A DNA stretch of 64,000 bases from Aegilops tauschii subsp. strangulata (Eukaryota > Streptophyta > Magnoliopsida > Poales > Poaceae), in contig NC_053037.3 of the NCBI RefSeq assembly GCF_002575655.3, positions 506,796,544 through 506,860,543 on the forward strand, given 5' to 3'. The notes under the pieces are model-generated. The model worked only from the letters and a program-made list of their open reading frames with translations. It was not told the origin of the DNA and searched no databases. The translations under genes and the position numbers were made by a program. Shown here piece after piece: positions 12,125 to 23,056 of the stretch (position 1 is its first letter; each line of letters opens with the position of its first letter).

Positions 12125-12960
12125 CACTAGTAAAAAAAGACACATCCGTGACATTTTGGGCCGAACGAATTTTTTTTCTGTCATACATATGACACTTCTA
12201 TGACGATAATTGTGACAAAACCCGGTATCATCATAGATGTGGTTGGCTCCTACTTCTATGGCAAAAAATCATGACATAAAATGGGCTTTTCGTCCTGCGC
12301 GGGCCGGAGACGCAGCTGCATGACATTCTTTGGGCCGTCCATGACGGAAAAAACCGTGGTAGAAGCGAGGGCGAGGAAAATTTTGGGAAGTTCCTGGTTA
12401 CGGTGGGAGGTCGGGGCCGAGCGATGCGCGTTTCTCTCGTACACGTACACGCGTGTGTGCGAGGCGTTGGCTCTAACTGAACCCGAGCGAGGCATTGGGC
12501 TCTAACTGAACCCGAGCGATTGCACTGCAGGCTACGTGTTACTGAACCCGAGCGATCGATCGATGGCTGTTAACTGAACCCGATCGAGCGATTCCTTCGC
12601 TACTGCTGCTAACTGAAGCCGATCGATGCTGCCTCTGGGATGAACAGTGAGCATTGCGGGGGGGTTTGGATGAACAGTGAGCGGTGGAGTTGCCTCTGGA
12701 TGAAAAGGACCCCGTGCTGTGGTGGAGGGCTGGATGAACAGTAGACGGTGGAGGGGTGCCCATGGAGGGTGGTTGAACAGGACCCCGTGGTGTGGAGTGT
12801 TGGATGAATAGTAGACGATGGAGGGGTGGTTGAACAGTAGCCGGTGGAGTAGCGTGCGGTGGAGGCTGGATGAACAGGAGCCCGTGGAGGCTGGAGGAGG
12901 TCGACGCTAGCCCGTGGAGGCTGGAGGAGATCGACGGTGGAGATGAACAGTATATCGTGG
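12125..12960. repeat. Left subterminal repeats of the 24-kb CACTA
   Basis: After the inverted repeat come motifs around (T/A)CTTCTATGACGATA, then about five copies of TAACTGAACCCGAGCGA (12473-12620) and about nine copies of GGATGAACAGT(A/G) with following GCGGTGGAG-like sequence (12635-12960). Arrays of short motifs just inside the ends are the transposase-binding regions in En/Spm-type elements. Overlapping ORFs here are by-products of the repeats. Confidence 0.7.
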
Positions 12961-12966
12961 AGTCCC

Positions 12967-13290
12967 GTTTTGCGGTACGCCACACCCCTCCCGATGAACA
13001 GGACCGCCCGTTTCGACCGTAGGAGGTCTGTTTCGTCCGTTTTGCGGTACGCCACACCCCTCCCGATCAACAGGACCCCCGTTTCAACCGTAGGAGGTCC
13101 GTTTCGTCCGGTTTGCGGTACGCCACACCCCTCCCGATCAACAGGACCCCCGTTTCGACCGTAGGAGGTCCGTTTCCTCCGTTTTGCGGTACGCCACGCC
13201 CCTCCCGATCAACAGGACCCCGTTCCGAACGTAGGAGGTCCGTTTCCTCCGTTGTGCGGTACGCCAGGCCTCGTTTCCATCGCCTGTTCC
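12967..13290. repeat. Tandem repeat, about 71 bp, five copies
   Basis: Units start (G/C)GTTTTGCGGTACGCCA at 12967, 13039, about 13110, 13181 and 13251, giving a period of 70-72 bp. Each contains CTCCCGAT(G/C)AACAGGACC and CGTAGGAGGTC. The array decays into CTCCCGATGAACACGAC repeats to about 13440. Confidence 0.85.
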
Positions 13291-13689
13291 GTCCAAGCCC
13301 TCCCGATGAACACGACCACGCATTCCGTTCCGACCCAGCCGGTTGGCTCCCACGCGTTCCGTTGCCTCCCGATGAACACGACGCATTCCGTTGCCTCCCC
13401 ATGAACACGACGCATTCCGTTGCCTCCCCATGAACACGACGACGACGCTGTTTCTCCGTTCCGACCCAGCCATGTACACGAGCCCTGGCCGTACGTATGC
13501 GCGAGTAGGCGTTCGAGACCCCGCCCGTATGTACACATACATGGCCGTATTTTCTTTCTTGCACCCTGGCCGCTGTACGTACGTGTACATGCTACGTGCG
13601 CGCCTCTACTACGACACGTACGCGCCTCTACTACGACACGTGCGCGCCTCTACATCCACCAGTATATATGTACGTACACGTTCGCGACC

Positions 13690-16600
13690 AGAATGACAAC
13701 GCTACGTACGCTTCGACCAGGTGGGTCCCGACTGTCAGGCACTTCCTTGCCTGCGAAGATGTAGCTGGTGGGTCCCAGCAGTCAGGGGGGCGAATTGTTT
13801 TTTGTTTGCCCGGACGCACTTCCTTGCGTGCGAAGATGTAGCTGGTGGTTCCCAGCAGTCAGGGGCCAACGTTTTTTCGCAAAATACGGTGGCCTGTCCG
13901 GTGGGTCCCCGCTGTCAGGTGGAGGAATAATTATTTTGCACGTACTAAGGAGGCACTTCCTTGCTGCGGCCGTGGACCCAGCTGTCAGCCTCTCCACGTA
14001 CAGTCCACATCCGATGGAAGCCGTTCCTTGACCACGTTGACCACACTGCGCTGAGAGCACCAGGGTGCTGGACGACGGTGAGGCCTAGGAAGGGGACGAC
14101 GCGGAGCCGGGGAAGACGCGGCAGTGGATGCCCACGCGTAGAGGAGTACGAGGGTTCACTGGGTCGCTATGGTGTGAGGCTGCCGTCGCCGCAGAATAAC
14201 AGGGGGTGTGGGTGAGTAGAGGGATGGCCTGGCCAGCGGTGGGAGTTGTAGGGGGCGGAGAGGCCTCCGCCGCATCACAGCCGGCCACGGGAGGCAGGAG
14301 CACGGGGCACGACCGGCGCTGGTTTGGGCGGCTGGAGCAAGAAGACCAGAGGTTGAAGAAGCACTACGGTCGTTGGATGGACATCGTACGGTCACTGGAG
14401 CTAGAATCGTGCATATTGACTAAGTTGACAAAGCCCTCCGTCCCCGTCAACTTAGTAGGCCCACAAGTCAGCCTGCCACTATATTGGGTCCCAGCTAACA
14501 GGGGGAGTATTCATTTTTTTTGTGCGTAATAAGGAGGCACTTCCTTGCGTGCGAAGATATAGCTGGTGGGTCCGAGCTGTCAGCGGTGGTAACGTTTTTT
14601 CACAAAATACAGATGACCTTTTGGTGGGTCCCTGATGTCAGGTGGAGGAATCATTATTTTGCGCGTAATAAGGAGGCATTTCCTTGCGTGCGGTCGTGGA
14701 CCCAGCTGTCGGCCTTTCCACGTACAGTCCACTTCAGATGCATGTCGGTCATTGACCACGTTGACCAGGCCGCGCCGAGAGCACCAGGGCGGTGGACGAC
14801 GGCGAGGCCTAGGAAGGGAACGACACGGAGGCAGGGAAGACTCGGCAGTTGTTTCCCACGCGGAGGGGAGTACGACTGTACGAGGGTTTACTGGTTCGTC
14901 TGCCATCGCCGGAGAATAACAACAGGTGTGGGTGAGTAGAGCGATGGCTAGGCCAGCGATGGGAGTACGGTGGGGCGGTGAGGCCTGCGCAGCAGCACAG
15001 CCGGCCGCGGGGAGGAGGGAGCAGGCAGTCCCGCCGGCGCTTGTTTGAGCGGCTGGAGCAGGAAGAGCAGAGATTGAAGAAGCACGACGGCCGTTTCATG
15101 GACATCCAACAGTCACTGCTTGTGCGTCAACCTTTTTTTTAGGAAAGCCTCAAATCTGTGGAAAACAGCATACAGCCCATCTGCCATTATTTCTAGTAAT
15201 TTACAGCCTATTTGCTAATTCTTAAGGTTTTTTTGGAGCCCATATTCTTTTTGTTAGCATTACATCCCATATTGTGGCCACGGTTAAAAAATTATACGAA
15301 ATTTTGCATATTTCGGTGCGGGCCGAACTGTTTTTAATCCCGAAATTTCGACTCACATTCAAACTGATTTTAAAAATAAATGTATATCAATATAAAATCC
15401 AACAAATTCTCCATGCATAAAAACTAATGTAATTTAAAATCTCGAAATGAAAAAAAGATATTTGAAACTAATTGCCGGTTTGATGTGTTTTCAAAATGTA
15501 CATCCCATTTCTCATTACTGATAGGCCATTTTCTCGGCTAGCCGAATGAAGCTCTCCTCGTCTTGAAAGATTTGCAGCCCAACAGGCCTGACAAAGCGAC
15601 TTACTTGGCAAATCACAAAAAAACTGGGCTGTGGCCATGGACCCACCTATCAGCCTCTCCACGTACAGTACTCTTCGGATGGAAGTCGGTCGTTGACCAC
15701 ATTGACCACGCCGCGCTGAGAGCACCAATGTAGTGGACGACGGCGAGGCCTAGGAAGGGGACGACGCGGAGCCGGGGAAGACGCGGCAGTGGATGCCCAC
15801 GCGGAGAGGAGTACGAGGGTTCACTGGTTCTGCTGCGGCGTGAGGCTGTCGTCGTCGCAGAATAACAGGGGTGTGGGTGAGTAGAGGGATACCCTGGGCC
15901 AGCGGTGGGAGTAGTAGGGGGCGGTGAGGCCTCCACGGCATCACAGCCGGCCACGAGAGGCAGGAGCACGCGGCACGACCGGCGCTGCTTTGGGCGGCTG
16001 GAGCAAGAAGACTAGAGGTTGAAGAAGCACTATGGCCGTTGGATGGACATCGTACGGTCACTGGAGCTAGAATCGTTCATATTGACTAAGTTGACAAAGC
16101 CCTCCATCCTCGTCAACTTAGTAGGCCCACAAGTCAGCCACCCACTATGGTGGGTCCCAGCTAGCAGGGGGTATTCATTTTTTGGTGCGTAATAAGGAGG
16201 CACTTCCTTGCGTGCGAAGATATAGCTGGACCCAGCTGTAAGCCTCTCCACGTACAGTCCACGTCCGATGGAAGTCGTTCCTTGACCACGTTGACCACGC
16301 CGCACCGAGAGCACCAGGGCGGTGGACGACGGCGAGGCCTAGGAAGGGGACGACGCAGAGCCGGGGAAGACGCGGCAGTGGATGCACACGCGGAGAGGAG
16401 TACGAGGGTTCACTGGTTCGGCTGTGCTGCCGTCGCCGCAGAATAACAGGGGGTGTGGGTGAGTGGAGGGATGGCTCCGCGGTGAGGCCTCCGCGGCAGC
16501 ATAGCCGGCCATGGGAGGCAGGAGCAGGCGGCATGACCGGCGCTGCTTTGGGCGGCTGGAGCAAGAAGACCAGAGGTTGAAGAAGCACGACGGCCGTTGG

Positions 16601-16900
16601 ATGGACATCGTACGGTCACTGCAGCTACAATCGTTTATATTGACTAAGTTGACAAAGCCCTTGGTACGTAAACTTAGTAGGCCCACAGGTCAGCTTCCGA
16701 AACGGTGCGCCCTAGATGTCAGGGGGAGGAATCATTTTTTGGGCGGGTGAAGCTAGAATATCCGAGATTGAAGAAGAAGCACGGCATCCGTTGGATGGAC
16801 ATCCAACGGCCACTGCTGCTAGAACCGTGTGTTGACTATAAGTTGACAAAGCCTTGCATACGCGTCAACTCTGTTTTTTTAGGGGACGCGTCAACTTAGT
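13690..16900. repeat. Repeated module of about 450-550 bp, four to five diverged copies
   Basis: Copies at about 13972-14510, 14690-15120, 15640-16190, 16225-16700 and a fragment at 16745-16900. Each runs: GTGGACCCAGCTGTCAGCC, CCACGTACAGTCCAC, TTGACCACGTTGACCA, GAGGCCTAGGAAGGGGACGA, CAGAATAACAGGGG, GGCTGGAGCAAGAAGA, TTGAAGAAGCAC, TGGATGGACATCGTACGGTC and TTGACTAAGTTGACAAAGCC. Between copies sits GGAGGCACTTCCTTGCGTGC. The copies differ by point changes and indels. ORFs on both strands recur in step with the repeats and show no consistent frame, so I read this as repeated non-coding sequence. Confidence 0.75.
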
Positions 16901-17390
16901 AAGGCCATAAGTGTGTGGCAGAAGACTTATAGCCCATTTGAGATTTGTAAGAATGTGTAGCCCATTTTTGAATTCTAATGGAATTTACTACAGCCCATTT
17001 ACAGTTTGTTAAAAGTACATCCCATTTCAACCAACCGTTCAAAACAGAATTCAATAAAATTTCCCACATTTTGATGGGATCCGAAATATTTTTATCCCGA
17101 AATTTCTAGTCAGATTAAATACAGTTTCAATATAAATTTATATTACGTAAAAATCCAACAAAACATTGCGCTCGCAAAAATTAATGAAATTAAAATTTTC
17201 AATATCCAAAAATAATATTTTATAAAGTAATCACGTGTTTGGTGCATTTTTTATAGTTATTGCCCAGTTTTTATAATTACATCCCATTTATTATTTCTTA
17301 AAGCCCATTTTCTTGTTAAGCCTAATGCATCCCTCCTAGGAAAGATTTGCAGCCCAGCGGGGCGGAGAATAACAACTTGACCTTGCCTGG
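15121..17390. repeat. Pair of diverged AT-rich modules (about 15121-15620 and 16880-17390)
   Basis: Both stretches start near TTTTTTTAGG, contain several ACAGCCCAT or TAGCCCATT words, a (T)AATCCCGAAATTTC block, an AAAATCCAACAAA block and end with GAAAGATTTGCAGCCCA. They are two old copies of one segment, interleaved with copies of the GC-rich module, which suggests duplication of a larger compound unit. No coding signal. Confidence 0.6.
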
Positions 17391-17729
17391 GTATTCCTAA
17401 AAAAGTATAGCTGGGCTAGCCATTTTCAGCTTGAAAATAATTAATATCTGGGCTGGATATCTGGCCTTGGCTAGACGGGCCACAACCCGCCCAGTTAATA
17501 CATGCATCGATGTTTTCGTTGTTGTTCACAGGAGAAAAATTAATATCCGGGCTAAACATCAAAAAACTCTGCAGTGCTCACACCTCAAAAACACAAATAC
17601 TGCTCGAGCTGCTTGGTCCAAGCTGTCGGCCGCTTCTTGTGCAATTCTCTCGTTTATTGACTACTACATAGGTTGACAATGGTGTGGGACCGTGATGTCA
17701 GGAAACCAGGAGGAAGCAAAATAAATTAT

Positions 17730-17754
17730 AGTTATATATATATATATATATATA
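17730..17754. repeat. (TA)n microsatellite
   Basis: About a dozen TA units following GTTATATATATA. The surrounding 17400-17800 holds no gene that I can see. Confidence 0.8.
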
Positions 17755-18020
17755 AGGAGGCACTTGCGTACGTGAGGCTATGGACCTGGTGGGTCCCCAT
17801 TGTCATCCTCTCCAAGTAAAGTCATCTCCTCGCCCACGCGCGCTTTCCGCCTGAAACAGTCAGCGCCGCCCGCCCCGCTTCCCGGTGCAGGCGATTGCTC
17901 CGCCTTCAAACGACACAAGTGTCGTCCGTCCGTCCATCTGCCGCCCACATTAATGATACGCGGTTGTCGAGGCGGCTACTCCAGCGCCACACATCCGTCC
18001 CTCCGCCCGCCCACCATTGC

Positions 18021-18028
18021 TATATAAA
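18021..18028 (+). promoter_or_regulatory. TATA box upstream of the 18101 ORF
   Basis: TATATAAA, 73 bp before the ATG at 18101. The spacing is normal for a plant promoter. Confidence 0.5.
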
Positions 18029-18100
18029 CTGCTGCGCCGGCCATAGCCGCAGTCATCCGCATCCGTTCCCTTTCTCCTGTCCACACCACTACTGCCCACC

Positions 18101-18646
18101 ATGGCTTCCTCGCGCTCCAGCGCTCTTCGGGACGGGCGGACGAAGGACCACAAGGAGATGGCAGCCATTGCTGCCGACCGGCTGGCCGGCAGGCAGCCGG
18201 AGGACGACGACGTCCCAATGGAGAACATGGTAGTCGCCGATCCGGCGCCAACCCCCTCCTCCGCGCCATCCTCGTCGGTGCATTGCACCATGACCATCGG
18301 CGAGGCCCGTGCCTAATATATGGACAGGGTGAGGCAGATGTGTGAGGAGCAGTTCCGGGAGGCGCAGGCCGACGCCGCCTACAACCACCATCTCCTCCAG
18401 GAGCACCTGCAGGCGGAGGAGCAGATTGCCGCGGAGCGGGCGGAGCAGGAGGCGCTGCTCGACTCGTACCGCTCCGCCCGCAAGGGCTGCCTCGAGCGCT
18501 GGCGGTACCGCATGCGGGTGGCGGAGGCTGCGGCCGCCTATAAAGAGGCTAGCAAAGAGGGCGATGAAGCGGGCGAGACGCTGTTTGGTGAGACCGAGGA
18601 CGACGCAGAGGACAATGCCGGCTCCGATGAGTCCCCGCTCCGCTAG
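18101..18646 (+). pseudogene. Coiled-coil ORF inside the CACTA, one internal stop
   Basis: The ATG at 18101 is in a good context (CACCATGG). The frame runs 71 codons, meets a TAA at 18314-18316, and continues in the same frame from ATG 18320 to a stop at 18644-18646, about 181 residues in all. The first part is Ala/Arg-rich with DHKEMAAIAADRLAG; the second part is a charged helix (EEQFREAQADAAYNHH, then EQEALLDSYRSARKGC) predicted to form a coiled coil, with an acidic tail ETEDDAEDNAGSDES. The TAA may be a mutated CAA. Not a transposase domain that I know; I recall similar hypothetical proteins in wheat but assign no function. Sequence past 18646 repeats the acidic tail out of frame. Confidence 0.5.
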
Positions 18647-18649
18647 CAT

Positions 18650-19990
18650 CGACGAGGCCCTGCTCCGCCGAGGCCCCGCGGCGCCAACAACGAGGCAGAG
18701 GACACCGACGGCTCTGCCGAGGCCCCGCCCCGCCAACAACGAGTCAGAGGACATTGTCGGCTCAGCCGAGGCCCCACCCTGCCGGCAACGTGGGGGAGGA
18801 TTTCCACCGCTCCGCTGAGGCGCCGCCTGCCGGCAATGAGACAGAGGACATCGCCGGCTCCGCCGAGTCCCCGCCCCGCTGCCAACGAGGCCGTGCCACA
18901 CAGAAAACGAGGAAGAGTAGAACGCGGTAGGTCGCCGCCGCTCGGGTCCAAGTAAGGCCACCGCTGCTACCCTCCGGTTGAAGCCAAGCTAGGCGGGTTG
19001 ACCATTGACAGCCGGTTAGCTTCTTGGCAGCGACGTGGAGTCGGAGAGCTGCGCTGGAGAAGAACGCTGCTTCTACTTAACTGCTGGTGTAGTTGGCTGA
19101 CTGACACGTGGGCCCAACAGGCCACATGTCAGTTACGCAACTCTACCTGCAGTTAAGTCACTGAAGCTTCTGTTCGGCTCAGCCGGACACGGGTGGGTAG
19201 CTTCGGTTAATTAATTATACCTCCAGCGCACCCCTTTTTATTTGAAGAATGTATGAAATGTAATGAAATCCGGCATGCTTATATGAAATCCGACCGTGTA
19301 TGAATGAATTTATTTCGATTAGTTCGAATTCTTGTATCACTGACATTGGATAAACATGCAAAACAATACATACTAGCATTATTCCCAGGGTGATCACCTC
19401 GTTTGCAGCAGTTTCACATGTACTCCCTCTGGTCCTTTCTAGTCTGCATACAAGTTTTGTCTGCAGTCAAAGTATCTCTACTTTGACCTATCTTATACAA
19501 AAAAGTATGCACTTTCACAATGTGCAAAGTAAAAAGGAACAGAAGGAGTACAAAGAGTTTGAGCAGCTTTTTAGCGTTTCTGTACATTGCAATCAAACAC
19601 ACAGGCCTGGCAATTCATAGAGAACATTCAAAACAATCGATGATTATGCATCTCAGCGACTCACATGTCAGAGGCAATATTTACTTCACAACTAAAGAAT
19701 AAAGCAAAAATTGATCGACGCTGCTGACAGCAAAGGGCGTCCCATTCGAAAATATCAAACGCATGTCTTGCTAAAATCAATGAGCAAAATTTGACAATGT
19801 TGTCCCATTCCAAAATATCAAATGCCTACGATTGTGGAATGGGCAGGGTTTGCCATCAGTTCGGACATTCACATGGCACCTCGTGCTAAATAAACCAGCT
19901 GTTCTTTTTATGCAATTCCACCAAATTCACGCGTAGCTTGTATGATTTCGCCCTCATATGTTGCAACGCCTTGAACTTATCGGCACCTCC
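18650..19990. other. Stretch with no recognisable gene
   Basis: 18650-18900 has imperfect repeats of GCTC(C/A)GCCGAGGCCCC and ACGAGGCAGAGGACA related to the end of the preceding ORF. From 19000 to 19990 I see AT-rich sequence, including a GCACTTTCACA/CAAAGTAAAAAGGA region resembling a decayed Stowaway end near 19430, but nothing firm. Confidence 0.5.
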
Positions 19991-21416
19991 TTTCTTGTGG
20001 TGGAAATGAATGATTTGATGTATTCATGAACATTTTGTGCAGTTCCCATTGAAATCAAGCTGAGCACCCCTGTTTGCAGAAATACAAAAAAGTGATTAGT
20101 ATAAAGCAAACTGTACTATGAATTGATAGTTTCAACGGGCACATACATGGTCCATGTAGAGCACACTTTTAGAAAAATGGAACTCACCAGAAAGAATCCT
20201 AGAACTACATTGTACTCGCGCATCACAGCAAAAAAATGGAGATTTGTCAGTCCTTCTGAGCTGAAGTTAGTTTGGTCTTGTGGGGAGTAATGTAACCATC
20301 CTTCAACTGCTCCTTCTGCTGAGAAGATAGACAGGGCTTCTTCATCCTGGCATAATCGGAACTAGTCACTTCACGTACTCCATATTCTTCTTCAGAGGAA
20401 GATGATCCTGTTGTGCAAAGACAAGAGGACTACTAAATGCTAGCATCCCTGTTTGCTCGAAAAAAAGGAAAGGAAATATTTAAAACAGCACAGATGAAGC
20501 ACTTCTCAAGGACAATACCACTTTTTCATGACAGTATCTAAACAGTAGCACAACACCAATAGAGATGACAAAGCTCAATCATATGGATGAAATCAGCGGG
20601 TGAGTACCAACCTTTGTCAGGAGGCTTATTGTGTAGAGCATACAGATGAAGCACTTCTCCGGAACCATCTGCTGCTATCTACGGTGGTGGCCATGCTTAC
20701 TATATACTGCTCGATTAGTTTAATGTTTCCAACATCTTCTTGTGCAGTTCCACTAAAATATATGGTATCTTCAAAGAAGATCCCTGTTTGCACAAGTAGA
20801 GATAATTGCATATTACATTAAGAGTGGCATCAAATCAGTGGCAAAACAATTGCTCGTTCCAGCCATAGCAATAAATTAAGATGCAAAACTATATTATTAC
20901 TTGTGTCATCACAATTCCAGTGCTTCATTACAGCACCGGGAGTTGATTTTTGTTTTTCTTCCACTTGTTCTTCCCCTTCATCACTTGGTTCAATAACAGA
21001 CAAGCTTCGCCTTCAATGTAAGATTTGGCATGTCAATTAGGGAGCACAAGTATAGTACTAAACTTAATTTTCTGATGAAAGTGGCAAAATACAGGCCAGC
21101 AGTTGTGAAATATCCTTATCTAATCTCAATGGGATATTACGGTGCACATACAGATTGGAAGTCTTGTCTCCAATTGTGCAGTTCACTAAAATCAAGCAAC
21201 ATTATCGTACAAGTAGCACAACATATGAAAGCACACTGCAGAATCATGTGAAAGAAGGCTAGTACTGACCTCTCATGATGCGGAATTCAAACAACTCACA
21301 AGAAGAAGATCTGAACCAAATTCGCCTTAACGGATAGGAAGTAAGATCTCCTCTTGTGCAGTTCCACTAAGATCAAGCAATCAAACAACATTGTCGGTGT
21401 GACATTTTGGTTGAAC

Positions 21417-21453
21417 TGCACAAAACACTCTTAAAACAAAAGTGTTTTGTGCA
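21417..21453. repeat. Perfect 13-bp inverted repeat (hairpin)
   Basis: TGCACAAAACACT (21417-21429) and AGTGTTTTGTGCA (21441-21453) with an 11-base loop. The arms extend to about 20 bp with one mismatch (GTTGAACTG / CAGTGCAAC). It overlaps the recurrent TTGTGCAGTTCCACT word of this region. Confidence 0.85.
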
Positions 21454-21730
21454 GTGCAACAAAAGGTCACAATGGCAACGAGGTGAAGTAGATAACCCTG
21501 TTTACACAGAGGTGCAAAGGAAACAACTAGTGGTCAATAACGGTGGATGACACAGAAGCCAACAAAAAGAAGCATCTACCTTATCTAAATGGGAAAGAAA
21601 GCAAGACAGTAGCATTTCTCAAACAGTGGCATTGATTAATATTAACATAGAGATTATATTAACAATAAAATTCGTTAAACATGTAATTTGCTTTCAACTG
21701 TGGCATTGCATCAATTTTCCAGTGGCATTA

Positions 21731-22047
21731 TTAGAGGGTGTTTGTTTACAGGGACATTTTGGTATAGGGACTAAAAAAACTCCGTGTCAGTCCCATCCAA
21801 ACCAAACAGGAGGGACTTTTAGGGACTAAAAGTGGGCATTTGGGACTAAAGAAAGAAGACCCCGAGGGAGTCTTTTTGGGACTTTTTCCAATAGTTGCCC
21901 CTGCCACGCATCGCACCTTGTCTCCATTAGTTCATTACTAGGGGTAACATGGTCTTTTAGCATGTCATTTAATAACCTCTAGTCCATGTTTAATCCCTGG
22001 AACCAAGCAGGTAGGGACTAGGGAGTTTTTAACCAAACAGGGCCTTA
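21731..22047. mobile_element. Tourist-like (Harbinger) MITE
   Basis: About 311 bp (21734-22044) with TTA on both sides (21731-21733, 22045-22047). The ends GAGGGTGTTTGTTTACAGGG and, reversed, GGCCCTGTTTGGTTAAAAAC form an imperfect terminal inverted repeat. Repeated GGGACTAAAA and GGGACTTTT words inside are typical of this MITE type. Not coding. Confidence 0.7.
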
Positions 22048-22265
22048 GATTAACAACAGCTAATGAGTTGCACAGGACAGTGGGCGCACCAGCACCATGT
22101 GCATCTATCGATGTACTGTGGTCATGCGCAGTCTGTTGCAACAAAGAACAAACAACCAAGGAGCATATTTGTGTTGGTCCCAGTTTTGTTATCTTTAGAC
22201 ACCTTTCCCTATGTGAGCGCAGCAAATCTAGTCCTGCTCAAACTCTACAGCCTTGTCCCTTCCTT

Positions 22266-22515
22266 TCCTTTTTGAACTAGTACTTTCGCCCCTTCCTTTC
22301 CTCTTTGAACCACGTCCTAGATTTATGTGATACAACTTTCCCCACTACTTTCCCCCATTCCTTTCCTCTTTGAACCACGTCCTAGATTCATGCTATACAA
22401 CTTTCCCCCTTCATTTCCTCTTTGAACCACGTCCTAGATTCATGCTATATACAATTTTTCCCACTACTTTCCCCCACTCCTTTCCTCTTTGAACCACGTC
22501 CTAGATTCATGGTAT
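22266..22515. repeat. Tandem repeat, about 60-75 bp, four copies
   Basis: Each unit has TTTCCTCTTTGAACCACG, TCCTAGATT(C/T)ATG and ATACAACTTTCCCC. The copies differ by a few bases and by the presence of ACTACTTTCCCC. Confidence 0.85.
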
Positions 22516-22557
22516 ACATGCAGCTAGAGCAATGCATGTGGAGTAAGTAAATTATAC

Positions 22558-22905
22558 CTTAAGGTTCTTGGGGCGTGGTTCGGTGGGCGACGGGACGGCG
22601 GCGAAGAAGAAGGGGTCGGAGGCCCTCCCGCGCCGCCGCTGGGTGGAAAGTGCACAGCTGCGCCGGTAGTCCCTCGCCAACGGCGATAGCGTTAAGCCTC
22701 CTTTCCTTCCCGGCGGACAGATCCTGCCGGCTCTTTGAGCAGCAGTGAGGGGAGAGAGAGGCCAACGAAGTCTTGTTTAGATCTGGAGAGGGCGAGAGAG
22801 TGTGAAGAGAGCAACTACAAGCGCTGAGGCTCCAGCGGGAAAGGGCGAGAGAGTGTGAAGAGAGCAACTACAAGCGCTGAGGCTCCAGCGTGTATATATA
22901 TATAT
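22558..22905 (-). promoter_or_regulatory. Promoter and first exon candidate with duplicated 53-bp leader
   Basis: The minus-strand TATA tract at 22892-22905 is followed by two direct copies (22843-22890 and 22790-22837) of a segment containing GCTGGAGCCTCAGCGCTTG and CTCTCTTCACACTCTCTCGC. The exon ends at a donor, GTATAATTTA, at 22557. A related but diverged arrangement occurs at 25600-25690, also on the minus strand. Whether it is transcribed cannot be judged from sequence. Confidence 0.4.
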
Positions 22906-22987
22906 TGGAGAGAGAGTGTGAAGTGTGCAAACCCTAGAAAACATTTTGACCAGTCAAAGAATCCTCCTGGCACAAATTATGCTCAAG

Positions 22988-23056
22988 TGTAGTTATCGAA
23001 CCCGAGACCTCAAGTTTGATGAGCGAACAGGCTAACCAGCTACACAACCCTCCCGT
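22988..23056 (-). pseudogene. tRNA-like remnant (tRNA pseudogene or SINE head)
   Basis: On the minus strand TGTAGCTGGTTAGCC resembles a D-arm/A-box, GCTCATCAAAC an anticodon loop with CAT, and GGTTCGATAACTAC a T-arm/B-box. The T-arm pairing is imperfect and D-loop bases are missing, so it is not a working tRNA gene. It could be the head of a SINE, but I see no clear tail. Confidence 0.35.

Larger units (their letters stand above)
19996..22890 (-). pseudogene. Minus-strand set of short exons with a repeated GTAQ motif (hypothetical CACTA-borne gene)
   Basis: On the minus strand several short stretches look like exons after CAG acceptors: GVLSLISMGTAQNVHEYIKS (about 20075-20000), GSSSSEEEYGVREVTSSDYA followed by a KKPCLSS stretch (about 20415-20255), DTIYFSGTAQEDVGNIKLIE (about 20785-20720), RRSLSVIEPSDEGEEQVEEK (about 21010-20940) and DLSGTAQEEILL (about 21385-21345). 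A possible first exon with a TATA box lies at 22890-22558, ending at a donor (AAG/GTATAA). Serine- and acid-rich segments suggest a nuclear protein, but no domain is recognisable. The exon joins are not proven, and several segments contain stops. Confidence 0.35.

Noticed and set aside
13067..13290. CRISPR-like spaced repeats
   Set aside because: The units are contiguous tandem repeats of about 71 bp with diverged interiors, in a plant nuclear transposon; no cas genes.
12539..13590. Overlapping ORFs of 100-170 residues on both strands
   Set aside because: They follow the 71-bp tandem repeat and the CTCCCGATGAACA units; low complexity and no consistent frame.
13690..16700. Arg/Pro-rich ORFs recurring in the 500-bp modules
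   Set aside because: The frame differs between copies and indels are not multiples of three, so the repeat, not a protein, is conserved.
22559..22867. A 102-residue minus-strand ORF as a protein gene
   Set aside because: It overlaps a duplicated leader segment downstream of a TATA tract and reads more like 5' untranslated sequence; kept only as a promoter and first-exon candidate.
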